This document shows positions 7,723 to 15,759 of a stretch of DNA of 52,849 bases, in pieces (the stretch's first letter is position 1; every line of letters begins with the position of its first letter). The stretch lies in contig JAHLLK010000039.1 of assembly GCA_020444165.1 (NCBI GenBank), positions 1 to 52,849 on the forward strand, in the 5' to 3' direction. The position numbers and the translations under genes are program-made. The notes below the pieces were generated by a model. The model was not told where the DNA came from. It did not search any database and saw only the letters and a program-made list of their open reading frames with translations. Origin of the DNA: Deltaproteobacteria bacterium (lineage in GTDB: Bacteria; Desulfobacterota; Desulfarculia; Desulfarculales; Desulfarculaceae).

Positions 7723-8898
7723 ATGAGCAAGAAATATCTAAGTGCCTTAGAGGAAATGGCCCTGGAGCTGCAAAACAAACAAGGAATTTATGATAGCCTT
7801 CTAGAGTCCAGCGGAACAGCTGCCGAAGCTTTACAAAGGGAGTTTGACCGGCAGGAGTTAATTAGGCGTCAAACCATGCCCACGTGGGATCATGAGCGGG
7901 CTTCGAGTGCGGCTAGTGTAATTAACGCTGCGTCTGCCGCAACAGCTATATTTGAAGACTCAGCCAGCGGTATGGTTGCTTACAACGAAACATCTGAGCA
8001 AATGAGAGTATTGTATGAGGCAGCCCTGCCACATATACAGTCTGAATTTTTTAGGCCAGATCTTACATTAGATGATCGCTTTCAATCAATACAAGAACAG
8101 ATAGATTCGTATCGTATCTATAAAAGCCTTTCAGAAGAATTGCTTCCCCCCAATTTTTTTAATGAGTTAAAAAGTAATCTCGCGTACCAAGAGACCAATA
8201 TTCAATCTCTGCAGGACGCGTTGAGTGATTTTTCCAGCTCTGCGGAACGGTTGGCGGTTTATGCGGCAGAATTTCCAGACTCAGAAATCGTCTTGTCAAG
8301 TATTGTTCCTACAGTCGGACATGAGCTATTTCTAAATAATTTTGTCGTTCGCAAAATTGCCGAGTACGAGAAAGGGGGAGAATTAGATAACGAAACTGAA
8401 TTTGTAGTAGAACCCCCAAACTTCCCTCGGGTAGACGGTGAATTTGAGGGCTTACTAGGTATGGTTGACCCGCGTCTATTAAACAAGTACCGCGGTGCTA
8501 AGTTGGCGTTAAACTCCAACAACCCAGATAAGTATGAACAATTACTAGCATCGCTAAGGTCTCTGTGGGAGAATTTGTTAAAAAAACTAGCTCCAGATGC
8601 GGAAGTTATTACATGGGCTAAAATCAATGGCAGTATGAGCGATAAGCACTTGTTTCAAGATAGGAGCAAGGGAATAGTCAAGAAAAGAGCCAGGTTAAGA
8701 TTTATTTATCGAAACATGCCACATGATATATTGTCAGTTGTTTTGGAGTCAGACGAATGGGTTTTGGATAGGATTTTTAGGGTATTTAACCGGATACATG
8801 AAGCTGATATGGGCCTCACCCAAGATATGGCAAATTTATTAATATTTCGAACTGATTGTTTCCTAGGGTTTGTCTTGAGAGTTCACAGTTTGAACTAA
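7723..8898 (+). CDS. AT-rich cargo protein, possible pPIWI-associated nuclease family
   Basis: A 391-residue soluble protein. Residues 1-200 are helical and polar without a domain I recognise. The last 140 residues (KYRGAKLALNSNNPDKYEQ, then LRSLWENLLKKLAPDAEV, RARLRFIYR and a closing helical HEADMG region) resemble the C-terminal part of proteins labelled predicted pPIWI-associating nucleases. I make that match from memory of the motif order, not from a search. Base composition and codon use differ sharply from the flanking head genes, and the gene sits between terminase and gpW, where phages carry morons. Anti-phage or superinfection-exclusion activity is a reasonable guess, not shown. Confidence 0.7.
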   Translation: MSKKYLSALEEMALELQNKQGIYDSLLESSGTAAEALQREFDRQELIRRQTMPTWDHERASSAASVINAASAATAIFEDSASGMVAYNETSEQMRVLYEAALPHIQSEFFRPDLTLDDRFQSIQEQIDSYRIYKSLSEELLPPNFFNELKSNLAYQETNIQSLQDALSDFSSSAERLAVYAAEFPDSEIVLSSIVPTVGHELFLNNFVVRKIAEYEKGGELDNETEFVVEPPNFPRVDGEFEGLLGMVDPRLLNKYRGAKLALNSNNPDKYEQLLASLRSLWENLLKKLAPDAEVITWAKINGSMSDKHLFQDRSKGIVKKRARLRFIYRNMPHDILSVVLESDEWVLDRIFRVFNRIHEADMGLTQDMANLLIFRTDCFLGFVLRVHSLN

Positions 8899-8924
8899 AT
8901 TTTTCGGCGTGGACCAAAAAACTT

Positions 8925-8957
8925 TCCGTCTAGTCCGTCTAGTCCGTCTGGTCCGTG
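8925..8957. repeat. Tandem 9-base repeat TCCGTCTAG
   Basis: Copies at 8,925-8,933, 8,934-8,942 and 8,943-8,951 (last with G for A), with a partial fourth copy to 8,957. It lies between the cargo gene and the gpW hairpin, exactly at the return from AT-rich to GC-rich DNA, so it could mark the right joint of the cargo insertion. Confidence 0.8.
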
Positions 8958-8960
8958 CGT

Positions 8961-8995
8961 CATAACGCCCCCCCGGCTAACCTGGGGGCGTTATG
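8961..8995 (+). promoter_or_regulatory. Hairpin covering the gpW ribosome site and start codon
   Basis: CATAACGCCCCC (8,961-8,972) is perfectly complementary to GGGGGCGTTATG (8,984-8,995), with an 11-base loop. The right arm contains both the only purine-rich ribosome site and the ATG start of the gpW gene. In RNA this would close the start until ribosomes or another factor opened it. No T tract follows, so it is not a terminator. Confidence 0.65.
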
Positions 8996-9217
8996 GCAGC
9001 ATACACCCTCCAAGAAATAGCCGAAGAACGGGCCGCCACCAAGGAGGCCATCCGTAAGGCCCTCCTGGCCCAGGAGTACCGCTCCGGCGATAACGGCGCG
9101 ACGCGGGCGCGGCTGCAAGAACTGCGCGACCACCTGGCTTTCCTGGACGCCGAAGAGGCCAAGCTCTCCGGCGGCGGCTTCGTGTTGGGGGTGCTCCGGA
9201 CCGAGGTGGTCCGGTGA
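8993..9217 (+). CDS. gpW-like head-tail connector
   Basis: A 74-residue protein, the size and position of lambda gpW (just before the portal gene). It is helical with a short beta hairpin (ATRARLQELRDHLAFLDAEEAKLSGGG). In lambda this protein closes the filled head beneath the portal so that the tail can join. ATG 8993 lies inside the hairpin described at 8,961-8,995. The stop overlaps the GTG start of the portal gene (GTGA). Confidence 0.8.
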   Translation: MAAYTLQEIAEERAATKEAIRKALLAQEYRSGDNGATRARLQELRDHLAFLDAEEAKLSGGGFVLGVLRTEVVR

Positions 9218-10785
9218 GTTTCCTGGCCAGGAGCCTGGACCGGGCCATTGAGGCGGTGTCGCCCCAGCGGGGGGTGGACCGCGCCGTGGCCCGCTTGCGG
9301 CTGGGCCTGGCCCAGGCCCTGGTGGAGCGGCGCGGCGGCGGGCGCACGGGGGGATACCGCAACTGGTGGCCCCGGGTCACCACCCGGGGCGAGGAAACCC
9401 TTTCCCGCGAGGCCCTGGCGCTCCGGGCCAAGGACCTGGCCGCCAATGACGGTCACGCCGCCAGCACCATCCGGACGCTATGCCTTAACGTGGTGGGCAA
9501 GGGCCTCACCCCCCAGTCCCAACCCAAAACCGAGGTGCTGGGCATCAGCGAGGCGGAGGCCCAGGCCTTTGCCCGCCAGGCCGAGTGGGCTTTCGGCCTC
9601 TGGGCCAAGGAAGCCGACGCCAGCGGGCGGCTCAGCTTCGCGGAGATCCAGCGCATGGACCTCCGCACCGCCGGGGTGCTGGGCGAGACCCTGAAGCTGA
9701 TGGTTTCCCGGGAGCCCGGCCCGGGCCGGCCCTTCAGCCTGGCGGTGCAGGTGCTGGACCCCCTCAGGCTCCGCACCCCCTCCGACCTGGTGGGGGACCT
9801 GGCCGTGCGGGACGGCATCCGCCTGGGCCCGGGCGGCGAGCCCCTGGCCTACCACCTGGCCGACCCGGCCGACTGGCAGCTCCCCACCGGGCTGACCAGC
9901 GAGCATTTCCAGATCTTCCCGCCCCGCCGGGGGCACCGCTGGGTCTGCCTGCACCGCATCCTGGACGGCGAGGCCGAACAGATCCGCGGCCTTTCCCCGC
10001 TGAACGCGGCCATGGGGCTTATCAAGCGCCTGGACGAATACTTCGACATGGAGCTGGCCGGGGCCATATCGGCGGCCAACTTCGCGGTGCACATGGACAC
10101 GGGCAGTGACGCCCGCGAGGCTGAGAAGATGTTCCGGGGGTTTGGCAATACCGATGCCTCGGCCCTCAAAAGCGACCCGGTGTACCAACTGGAGCCGGGC
10201 CAGATCACCTACGGCCCCTACCGCCCGCACATCCTGGCCAGCCCCCGGCCCAACAACTCCTTCCCCGCTTTCGTGAAGTCCCTGGAGCGGCGGACCGCCG
10301 CCTCCCAGGGCTTGCCCCACCTCCTGACCAGCAAGGACTTCTCCGAAGTCAACTACTCCAGCGCCCGTGCCGCCTACCTGGAGGCCTGGAAGCTCTTCGC
10401 CTACCTCAGGGCCTGGGAGGTGGAAGGCGCCTGCCAGCCCATTTGGGAGATGGTCCTGGAGGAGGCGGTGTGCCTGGGCCTGGTGCAGGTGCCGGGCGGG
10501 GTGGACCGCTTTTACGAGAACCGCGAGGCCTGGTGCAACGCGGCCTGGACGGGCCCGGGCCGGGGCATGCTGGACCCCAACAAGGAGATGGAGGCCTACG
10601 AGAAGGGCCTCAACAACAACGTGCTGACCCTGGCCCAGATCCACGCGGAGCTGGGCGGGGACTGGCAGGACGCCTTGAAGCAACGGGCCCGGGAAGAGGA
10701 CGAAATGCGCCGCCTGGGCCTGACCCGGGTGCCCTCGGCTTCTTCTCCCTCCGCAGACGACCCGCCAGCGGAGGTTTCCTCATGA
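9214..10785 (+). CDS. Portal protein, lambda family
   Basis: A 523-residue protein matching the lambda-type portal family in length and order. Recognisable blocks are ARDLAANDGHAASTIRTL-like near residue 70, the region about 80-200 that leads to QVLDPLRLRTPSDL, and the AAVYAYLEAWKLFAYLR-like helix near 395. It forms the dodecameric ring through which DNA enters and leaves the capsid. It starts with GTG at 9214, overlapping the gpW stop. The last ~30 residues are a polar Ser/Pro tail. It overlaps the next small frame by ATGA. Confidence 0.9.
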   Translation: MSFLARSLDRAIEAVSPQRGVDRAVARLRLGLAQALVERRGGGRTGGYRNWWPRVTTRGEETLSREALALRAKDLAANDGHAASTIRTLCLNVVGKGLTPQSQPKTEVLGISEAEAQAFARQAEWAFGLWAKEADASGRLSFAEIQRMDLRTAGVLGETLKLMVSREPGPGRPFSLAVQVLDPLRLRTPSDLVGDLAVRDGIRLGPGGEPLAYHLADPADWQLPTGLTSEHFQIFPPRRGHRWVCLHRILDGEAEQIRGLSPLNAAMGLIKRLDEYFDMELAGAISAANFAVHMDTGSDAREAEKMFRGFGNTDASALKSDPVYQLEPGQITYGPYRPHILASPRPNNSFPAFVKSLERRTAASQGLPHLLTSKDFSEVNYSSARAAYLEAWKLFAYLRAWEVEGACQPIWEMVLEEAVCLGLVQVPGGVDRFYENREAWCNAAWTGPGRGMLDPNKEMEAYEKGLNNNVLTLAQIHAELGGDWQDALKQRAREEDEMRRLGLTRVPSASSPSADDPPAEVSS

Positions 10786-10895
10786 GCCTACTTCGGCGGC
10801 TGCAAGGCTTGGCCAGCATGAAGGCTTTCCCCCGCACGCATTGGGAGCGGCAGCATGCCGCAAGAAAGGACGACGATGCCGGCCAGGCTGCTTAG
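10782..10895 (+). CDS. Small ORF between portal and protease (37 aa)
   Basis: A 37-residue frame begins in an ATGA overlap with the portal stop and ends with TAG 20 bases inside the protease gene. The product is basic at the N-terminus (MSLLRRLQ) and polar at the end. Tight coupling to the portal gene is the main support; it may serve only to carry ribosomes to the protease start at 10,876. No family is recognised. Confidence 0.4.
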   Translation: MSLLRRLQGLASMKAFPRTHWERQHAARKDDDAGQAA

Positions 10896-12234
10896 CTATC
10901 TCACCGGCCAGGCCTGGGCCATACAGCCCGAGGTGCTGGACACCTGGTGCAACGTGCTGGAGGCCAAGGCCCGGGAGGGCAAGGTGGAGGTGGCGGCCCT
11001 GACCGGAGCGGCCCCGGAGCGGAGCGAGCGGGCCTACTCCCTGGAAGGGCCGGTGGCGGTGGTGCCGGTGGTGGGCGAGATGGTCAAGCGCGCGCCGATC
11101 TTCGGCTCCGGGGCCAGCTACGCCGGGATCCGCCAGGCGGTGGCCGAGGCCCTGGCCGACCCGGCGGCCCGGGCGGTGCTCCTGGACATCGAGTCCCCGG
11201 GCGGCTCGGCGGACGGCTGCGCGGAGCTGGGGGAGTACCTGCGAGAGGCCCGGCGGGAAAAGCCGCTCCATGCCTATATCAACGGCCGGGCCAACAGCGC
11301 GGCCTACTGGCTGGCGGCCCAGTGCCAGGAGATCGCGGCTTCGGCCGGGGCGCAAACCGGGTCCATCGGGGTCTTGTGGGTGCACCTGGACCTCTCCGAG
11401 GCGGACAAGGCCCGGGGCGTGAAGCGCACCTTTCTGCACGCCGGCAAGTTCAAGGCCGCGGGCAACCCCGGCGCCCCCCTGGGCCAGGAGGACCGCGAGT
11501 ATTTCCAGGCCATCTTGGATGAGCTGCACGCCCAATTCATCGCGGCCGTGGCCGCCGGCCGGGGACTTGACCCGGAAGTGGTGCGGGCCACCGAGGCCAA
11601 GGTGTTCCTGGCCCGGGAGGCCCGGGAGCTGGGCCTGATCGACCTGGTGATGAGCCGCGAGCAATTCCTCAACCATATCAAGGAGAGTTTGAGCATGGAC
11701 TTGAATGAACTCAAGGCCAAGCACCCCGAGCTGGTGGCCGCCGTGAAGGCGGAGGCCACGGCGGGCCTGGCGCCCGAGGCCGAGGTGCGGGCCAAGGCCC
11801 AGGCCGCGGTGGACACGGAAAAGGCGCGCATCCTGGGCCTGCACCAGGCGGTGTTCGGGCCGGAGGCCCATGGCAAGTTCGCCGCGGTGGTGAACTCCGG
11901 GGCCACCCCGGAGGTGGCCCAGGCCCTGGCCGGGGTGCTGACTCCGAAGCCGGCGCCGGGCGGCGCGCCCGGGGAAGCCGCCGACGCGGCGGCCGGCGCG
12001 GCCGCGTCCGAGGCCGGCAAGCGCCAGGAGATGCTGGCGGCCATCCAGGCGGCCGGCGCGGCCCCCCTGGACCCCAAGGGCGGGGAGGCCGGGGCCCCGG
12101 CGGACATCCTGGTTGAGGCCAACCGCCTGGCCAAACAGGAGGGCATCGGCATCGACCAGGCCCTTTTGAAGGTGGGCGAGCTGCACCCCCAGGCCTACCA
12201 GGACTACATCCTGAGGGGCCGGAAGGAGGGCTGA
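10876..12234 (+). CDS. Head maturation protease (S49/SppA-like) with C-terminal scaffold region
   Basis: A 452-residue protein like lambda gpC. Residues about 55-270 are an S49 protease: SPGGSADG at 108-115, the catalytic Ser141 in GRANSAAYW and Lys193 in GKFKAAGNP. Residues about 274-452 are a charged, Ala-rich helical region expected to act as scaffold. It would assemble inside the prohead and degrade itself and the scaffold. ATG 10876 is preferred because AAAGGA lies 7 bases upstream; ATG 10855 is an in-frame alternative. An internal start at 11,695 gives the scaffold alone. Four bases of the stop region (TGAGGTG) lead straight into the next gene. Confidence 0.92.
   Translation: MPARLLSYLTGQAWAIQPEVLDTWCNVLEAKAREGKVEVAALTGAAPERSERAYSLEGPVAVVPVVGEMVKRAPIFGSGASYAGIRQAVAEALADPAARAVLLDIESPGGSADGCAELGEYLREARREKPLHAYINGRANSAAYWLAAQCQEIAASAGAQTGSIGVLWVHLDLSEADKARGVKRTFLHAGKFKAAGNPGAPLGQEDREYFQAILDELHAQFIAAVAAGRGLDPEVVRATEAKVFLAREARELGLIDLVMSREQFLNHIKESLSMDLNELKAKHPELVAAVKAEATAGLAPEAEVRAKAQAAVDTEKARILGLHQAVFGPEAHGKFAAVVNSGATPEVAQALAGVLTPKPAPGGAPGEAADAAAGAAASEAGKRQEMLAAIQAAGAAPLDPKGGEAGAPADILVEANRLAKQEGIGIDQALLKVGELHPQAYQDYILRGRKEG
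11695..12234 (+). CDS. Nested scaffold protein (Nu3-like, internal start in protease gene)
   Basis: An in-frame ATG at 11695 (MDLNELKAKHPELVAAVKAE) is preceded by AAGGAG at 11,680-11,685, a strong ribosome site in the middle of the protease reading frame. It would give a 179-residue helical, Ala/Glu/Lys-rich protein equal to the scaffold part. Lambda makes Nu3 from inside gene C in the same way. That the internal site is used is inference from the site strength and from the domain boundary just before it. Confidence 0.75.
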   Translation: MDLNELKAKHPELVAAVKAEATAGLAPEAEVRAKAQAAVDTEKARILGLHQAVFGPEAHGKFAAVVNSGATPEVAQALAGVLTPKPAPGGAPGEAADAAAGAAASEAGKRQEMLAAIQAAGAAPLDPKGGEAGAPADILVEANRLAKQEGIGIDQALLKVGELHPQAYQDYILRGRKEG

Positions 12235-12235
12235 G

Positions 12236-13186
12236 GTGATCGAACACGGACTGGTGAGTTTCCTGGCGGGGACCGACCTGGATCGTTACCGCCGGGTGAA
12301 GTTCCAGGCGGGCACGGCCACCTCTCCCCCCCCGGTGGTGTACGCCGGCGAGGGCGAAATGCACGTGGGCCTCACCGATTACCCGGCGGCGGCCGGGGAG
12401 GCGGTGGCCGTCCGGCTCTTGAACCACCCCGGCACCCACAAGGCGGTGGCGGCGGGGGAGGTCGCCCGGGGCGCGGTGCTCTATGCGGCGGCCGAGGGCA
12501 AGGTCTCCGGCCAGGCAGTGGGCTCCGCCCTGGGGGTGGCCAAGAACCCGGCCGGCAAGGACGGGGTGTGGGTGGAGCTGGTGCCTTTCCACGTGCTGTC
12601 CACCACGGCGGCCACGGTTTCCCTGGCCGACGCGGCGGCGCATTTCGACGGCAACACGGTGGAGGCGGCCCTGGCCCAGCTTGGCGGCCACCTCACGGCG
12701 GCCGGCTGGGTGATCCCCGCCCCGCTGGCCGCCTTCACCCGGGAGGACGGCACGCCGCTGGCCAAGTTCGCGGACGGGTCCAGCACCATTCCCGGCTTCA
12801 GCCAGGAGGCCCATGGGGTGATGCTCCGCTGGAACAACCACGCCACTCCCCAGCGGGTGGCCTTCCAGCTCCCCTTGCCGGGGTTTTTGGACGACACCGC
12901 GGACATTGAGGTGCGCTTCCTGGCGGCCCTGACCGGGGCCACGGACACCCCGGCCCTCTCGGTCAGCGCCCATGTGGACGGCGGCCCGGACGCGGCCCCG
13001 GCCGGGCCGGAGATCTCCGGCACGGAGCTGGCCGAGTACGTGGTGACCATCCCCGCGGCCAGCGTGCCGGCCGGGGCGCGGATCCTCAGCGTGGCCCTGG
13101 GCCCCACGGCCGGGGAGCTGGGCGCGGACGACCTGGTGCTGAGCGCCCCGTGGCTGGAGATCAAGCCCAAGCTGGCGGCCAGCTAA
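12236..13186 (+). CDS. Capsid decoration/cement protein with extra C-terminal domain
   Basis: A 316-residue protein starting at GTG 12236 after GGAAGGAGGG. The N-terminal ~115 residues have the beta-rich AEGEMHVGLTDYPAAAGEAVAVRLLNHPGTHK-type pattern of capsid cement proteins (lambda D/DUF2190 position, between protease and capsid). The C-terminal ~150 residues are a second beta-rich domain (VAFQLPLPGFLDDTADIEVRF, LVLSAPWLEIKP) that resembles a jelly roll and may project from the capsid surface. The fusion is longer than simple decoration proteins (about 110-130). Confidence 0.65.
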   Translation: MIEHGLVSFLAGTDLDRYRRVKFQAGTATSPPPVVYAGEGEMHVGLTDYPAAAGEAVAVRLLNHPGTHKAVAAGEVARGAVLYAAAEGKVSGQAVGSALGVAKNPAGKDGVWVELVPFHVLSTTAATVSLADAAAHFDGNTVEAALAQLGGHLTAAGWVIPAPLAAFTREDGTPLAKFADGSSTIPGFSQEAHGVMLRWNNHATPQRVAFQLPLPGFLDDTADIEVRFLAALTGATDTPALSVSAHVDGGPDAAPAGPEISGTELAEYVVTIPAASVPAGARILSVALGPTAGELGADDLVLSAPWLEIKPKLAAS

Positions 13187-13203
13187 AAACCCAAGGAGGG
13201 TTC

Positions 13204-13246
13204 GCGGGGAGCCCCGGCCGGCCGCCGGGCCCCGGGGCTTCCCCGC
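13204..13246 (+). terminator. Strong hairpin between decoration and capsid genes
   Basis: GCGGGGA-GCCCCGG at 13,204-13,217 pairs with CCGGGGC-TTCCCCGC at 13,232-13,246 (one bulge). There is no T tract, so it is more likely an RNA-processing or attenuation structure raising capsid mRNA relative to upstream genes than a full terminator. The capsid gene has its own strong ribosome site GAGGAGG just downstream. Confidence 0.45.
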
Positions 13247-13285
13247 ACCCCCTCGCCGGTAATGCCATTCCCTGAGGAGGAACCG

Positions 13286-14266
13286 ATGTTTTTTGACAAG
13301 GACAAAGCGCTGCCCCGGCCGGACCTGGGCCAGGTGGCCATGGCCTACGACCTGGAGGCCTCCCAGCGGGGCTTCATCGGCCGGGAGCTGTTCCCGGTGT
13401 TCCCCAGCCATTTGCAGTCGGGTACATACCCGATCATCCCGGCCAAGGCCTTCTTGCGCCAGATCGAGACCCGCCGGGCCATGGGCGCGGCCTACTCCCG
13501 GAGCGACTTCACCTTCACCGACGGCAATTTCGCCACCAAGGAATACGGCACCGAGGTGAAGCTGGACGACCGGCGGCGGGCCCTCTACGGGGCCCAGTTC
13601 ACCTCCCAGCTCCAGGCCGAGCAGGTCTCGGTGAAGCGCGGCATGGACATCCTCTTGCGCTCCCAGGAAAGCCGCATCGCGGCCCTGGCCACGGACACCA
13701 CCAAGCTGCCTCACGAAGCCGTGGCCCAGCCCTGGAGCGATTTGGACAACGCCACGCCCCACGACGACGTGGAGGCGGCGGTGGACCTGATCGAGCGGGT
13801 CACCGGGGTGACCCCCAACGTGGTGGCCCTGACCAAGGCCACCTTCCGCAAGGTGTTCAAGACCAAGGCCTTCCGCGAGTCCGACAAGTACACCCGCAAC
13901 ATCGACACCTTGCCTTTCGAGGCCAAGCGCCGGGTGCTGGCCGAGTACTTCGACGTGGACCGGGTGCTGGTGGCCAACGCCATCGTGGACACGGCCCAGG
14001 AAGGGGAGAAGGAGTTCATCCCCGGGCCGGTGTGGCCGGAGGACAAGGTGCTGGTGTGCAAGGCCGCCACCCAGCCCGAGAACCTGGAGGAGCCCTGCCT
14101 GGGCCGCACCTTCCTGTGGAAGGCCTACACCCCCAGCCTCACCGTGGTGAGCCAGTACCGGGAGGAGCAAATCTCCTCCGACGTGTTCCGGGTGAACCAC
14201 GACACCGACGAGTGCTACGTGTTCACCGCCGCGGCCCTGGTCTTGACCGGCGTGAAGGCGGCCTGA
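13286..14266 (+). CDS. Major capsid protein (gpE family)
   Basis: A 326-residue protein in the lambda-type major capsid position. Start ATG 13286 follows GAGGAGG by 5 bases; an upstream ATG at 13262 lacks such a site. Features typical of this family: an N-terminal arm, YSRSDFTFTDGNFATKEYG near residue 75, and RDIxxR-like DVEAAVDLIERVTGVTPNVVAL near 160 leading to a C-terminal TSLTVVSQYREEQISSDVFRV-type beta segment. It would form the HK97-fold capsid shell. Confidence 0.88.
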   Translation: MFFDKDKALPRPDLGQVAMAYDLEASQRGFIGRELFPVFPSHLQSGTYPIIPAKAFLRQIETRRAMGAAYSRSDFTFTDGNFATKEYGTEVKLDDRRRALYGAQFTSQLQAEQVSVKRGMDILLRSQESRIAALATDTTKLPHEAVAQPWSDLDNATPHDDVEAAVDLIERVTGVTPNVVALTKATFRKVFKTKAFRESDKYTRNIDTLPFEAKRRVLAEYFDVDRVLVANAIVDTAQEGEKEFIPGPVWPEDKVLVCKAATQPENLEEPCLGRTFLWKAYTPSLTVVSQYREEQISSDVFRVNHDTDECYVFTAAALVLTGVKAA

Positions 14267-14268
14267 CC

Positions 14269-14592
14269 GTGAATTTCCGCGAGATGGTGGAGGGCGACCT
14301 GGCCCAGGTGATCTACGACCCGGAGGAGTTCGGCGTCCGCCTGGTGTGGAACGGGGTGGAGGTGACCGGCCGGGTGGAGCGCCAGGACGGCGAGGCGGCC
14401 GGGGTGGACGGCCGGGGCCTGGACCCGCCGGCGGTGAACCAGCGCGAGCTCTTGGTGGAGCTGCCGGCCGCGGCCGTGCCCCGGCCCAAGGTGGGCCAGG
14501 AGGTGGATTTGGACGGCGAACTTTGGCTGGTCAGCTCCACCCGGGTGGCCTGGCCGGTGCTCCGGGTGCTCCTGGCCCGGAACCTGGCGTGA
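14269..14592 (+). CDS. Head-tail joining protein (gpFII-like)
   Basis: A 107-residue protein starting at GTG 14269, two bases after the capsid stop, with GAAGGCGG upstream. The order capsid - small beta-rich protein - gpZ matches lambda-type head completion proteins (FII/attachment family). The middle VWNGVEVTGRVERQDGE and the end VGQEVDLDGELWLVSSTRV are beta strands of the expected kind. It would sit on the neck and connect the head to the tail. Confidence 0.65.
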   Translation: MNFREMVEGDLAQVIYDPEEFGVRLVWNGVEVTGRVERQDGEAAGVDGRGLDPPAVNQRELLVELPAAAVPRPKVGQEVDLDGELWLVSSTRVAWPVLRVLLARNLA

Positions 14593-14599
14593 GGCGGGC

Positions 14600-15229
14600 A
14601 TGCTGCGCATAACCTTCGACGCCGAGCTGGACCGGGAGTTCACGGCCGCCCTCCGGGCCCTGGGCGCCCGGGCCGGGGAGGCCGTGGCCGAGGCCCTGAA
14701 CCGGGGGGCCCTGAAAATGCGGGGCGGCGCGGTGGGCGAGATCCGCCGGATCTACAACGTGCCGGTGGCCCGGCTGCTCAAAAAGCGGCGGGGCAAGGGC
14801 CTGGCCGTGTACCAGGCCACCTCCGCCAACCTCACCGCCGGTATCAAGGCCTGGGGCGGCCCGGTGCCGCTGATCTACTTCGGGGCCCGGCCCAACCAGC
14901 CGGTTGGCAAGGGCGGCAAGCGACCCCCGGGGGGCGTGTCCTTTCAGGCCCGGCGGGACATGGGCCGCACGGTCATCCCCGGCGCGTTCATAGCGCCCCT
15001 GCGTTTCCACTCCAAGATTTTCGGCGACGGCGTCAACCTCCACGTGGCCAGGCGCGAAACCAAGGGCGGAGCCCGGCTGCCGGTGAGGGTGCTCCGGAGC
15101 TATTCGATCCCCAATATGCTCAAGGAAGAAAAGGTGCGCGAGGCGGTGCTGGACATGGGCTACTCGGCAACCCGCCTGCGCCTGGCCAGCAACATCCGGT
15201 ATCTCGTAACCGGGCAGAGAAAAGCATGA
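14600..15229 (+). CDS. Minor tail protein Z / tail completion protein
   Basis: A 209-residue basic protein. The N-terminal helix (EFTAALRALGARAGEAVAEALNRGALKMR) and the following IRRIYNVPVARLLKK segment are typical of the phage minor tail protein Z family. It lies between head completion and tail terminator genes, where gpZ acts to make tails joinable to heads. The 3' end overlaps the next gene by ATGA. Confidence 0.8.
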   Translation: MLRITFDAELDREFTAALRALGARAGEAVAEALNRGALKMRGGAVGEIRRIYNVPVARLLKKRRGKGLAVYQATSANLTAGIKAWGGPVPLIYFGARPNQPVGKGGKRPPGGVSFQARRDMGRTVIPGAFIAPLRFHSKIFGDGVNLHVARRETKGGARLPVRVLRSYSIPNMLKEEKVREAVLDMGYSATRLRLASNIRYLVTGQRKA

Positions 15230-15759
15230 TCCACCAACTGGTGCTGGAAGTGGCGGAGCTCTTACGGGAGGCCGCGAGCGGGCTGGGGTTCAACACGCCC
15301 CTGGCCGGCGGCGAGGAAGGCTATTTGCCGCCGAACATCTTCCTGTTCGACCCGCCGGCCAAGGAGTCCCACGTGGACCCGGAGCACTACCCCCTGGTGG
15401 TGATCCGGGCCTCGGACGGCCAGGCCAAGGAAACCGAGGGCCGGGGCGCGGTTGACACGGTGAACCTGGAGCTGATTTGCGGAGTGCACCAGAAGGAGGG
15501 CAAGGAAGCGGGGCTGCAGGACCTCCTGGGCCTGGTGGGCCTGGTGCGCCGCACCCTCTGGGCCCGGCCTCTCTTGGCCGAGCGCTACCAGTTGGACCCG
15601 GCCCTGGCCTGGACCGTGAGCCCGCCGGAAGAGCAGCGGCCGCCGTTCTACCTGGCGGCCATCGAAGCCAACTACTCCTACCCCATCCCCCAACCGGGGC
15701 CGCCGCTGCCCCAGGAAAAGGTGAACGTCTATGGCGCGGGATACCCAGACCAACAGTAA
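15226..15759 (+). CDS. Tail terminator-like protein
   Basis: A 177-residue protein coupled to gpZ through ATGA. It has an alternating alpha/beta pattern (LVVIRASDGQAKETEGRG, VNLELICGVHQKEGKEAGLQDLLGLVGLVRR) like the tail terminator/gpU fold that caps the tail tube, and the position before the sheath gene fits. It overlaps the following gene by 29 bases in another frame. Family assignment rests on position and pattern only. Confidence 0.6.
   Translation: MIHQLVLEVAELLREAASGLGFNTPLAGGEEGYLPPNIFLFDPPAKESHVDPEHYPLVVIRASDGQAKETEGRGAVDTVNLELICGVHQKEGKEAGLQDLLGLVGLVRRTLWARPLLAERYQLDPALAWTVSPPEEQRPPFYLAAIEANYSYPIPQPGPPLPQEKVNVYGAGYPDQQ

Noticed and set aside
11711..14200. An 829-codon minus-strand frame opposite the protease, decoration and capsid genes
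   Set aside because: It is His/Gly/Pro/Arg-rich with no domain, and it crosses three well supported plus-strand genes and their ribosome sites.
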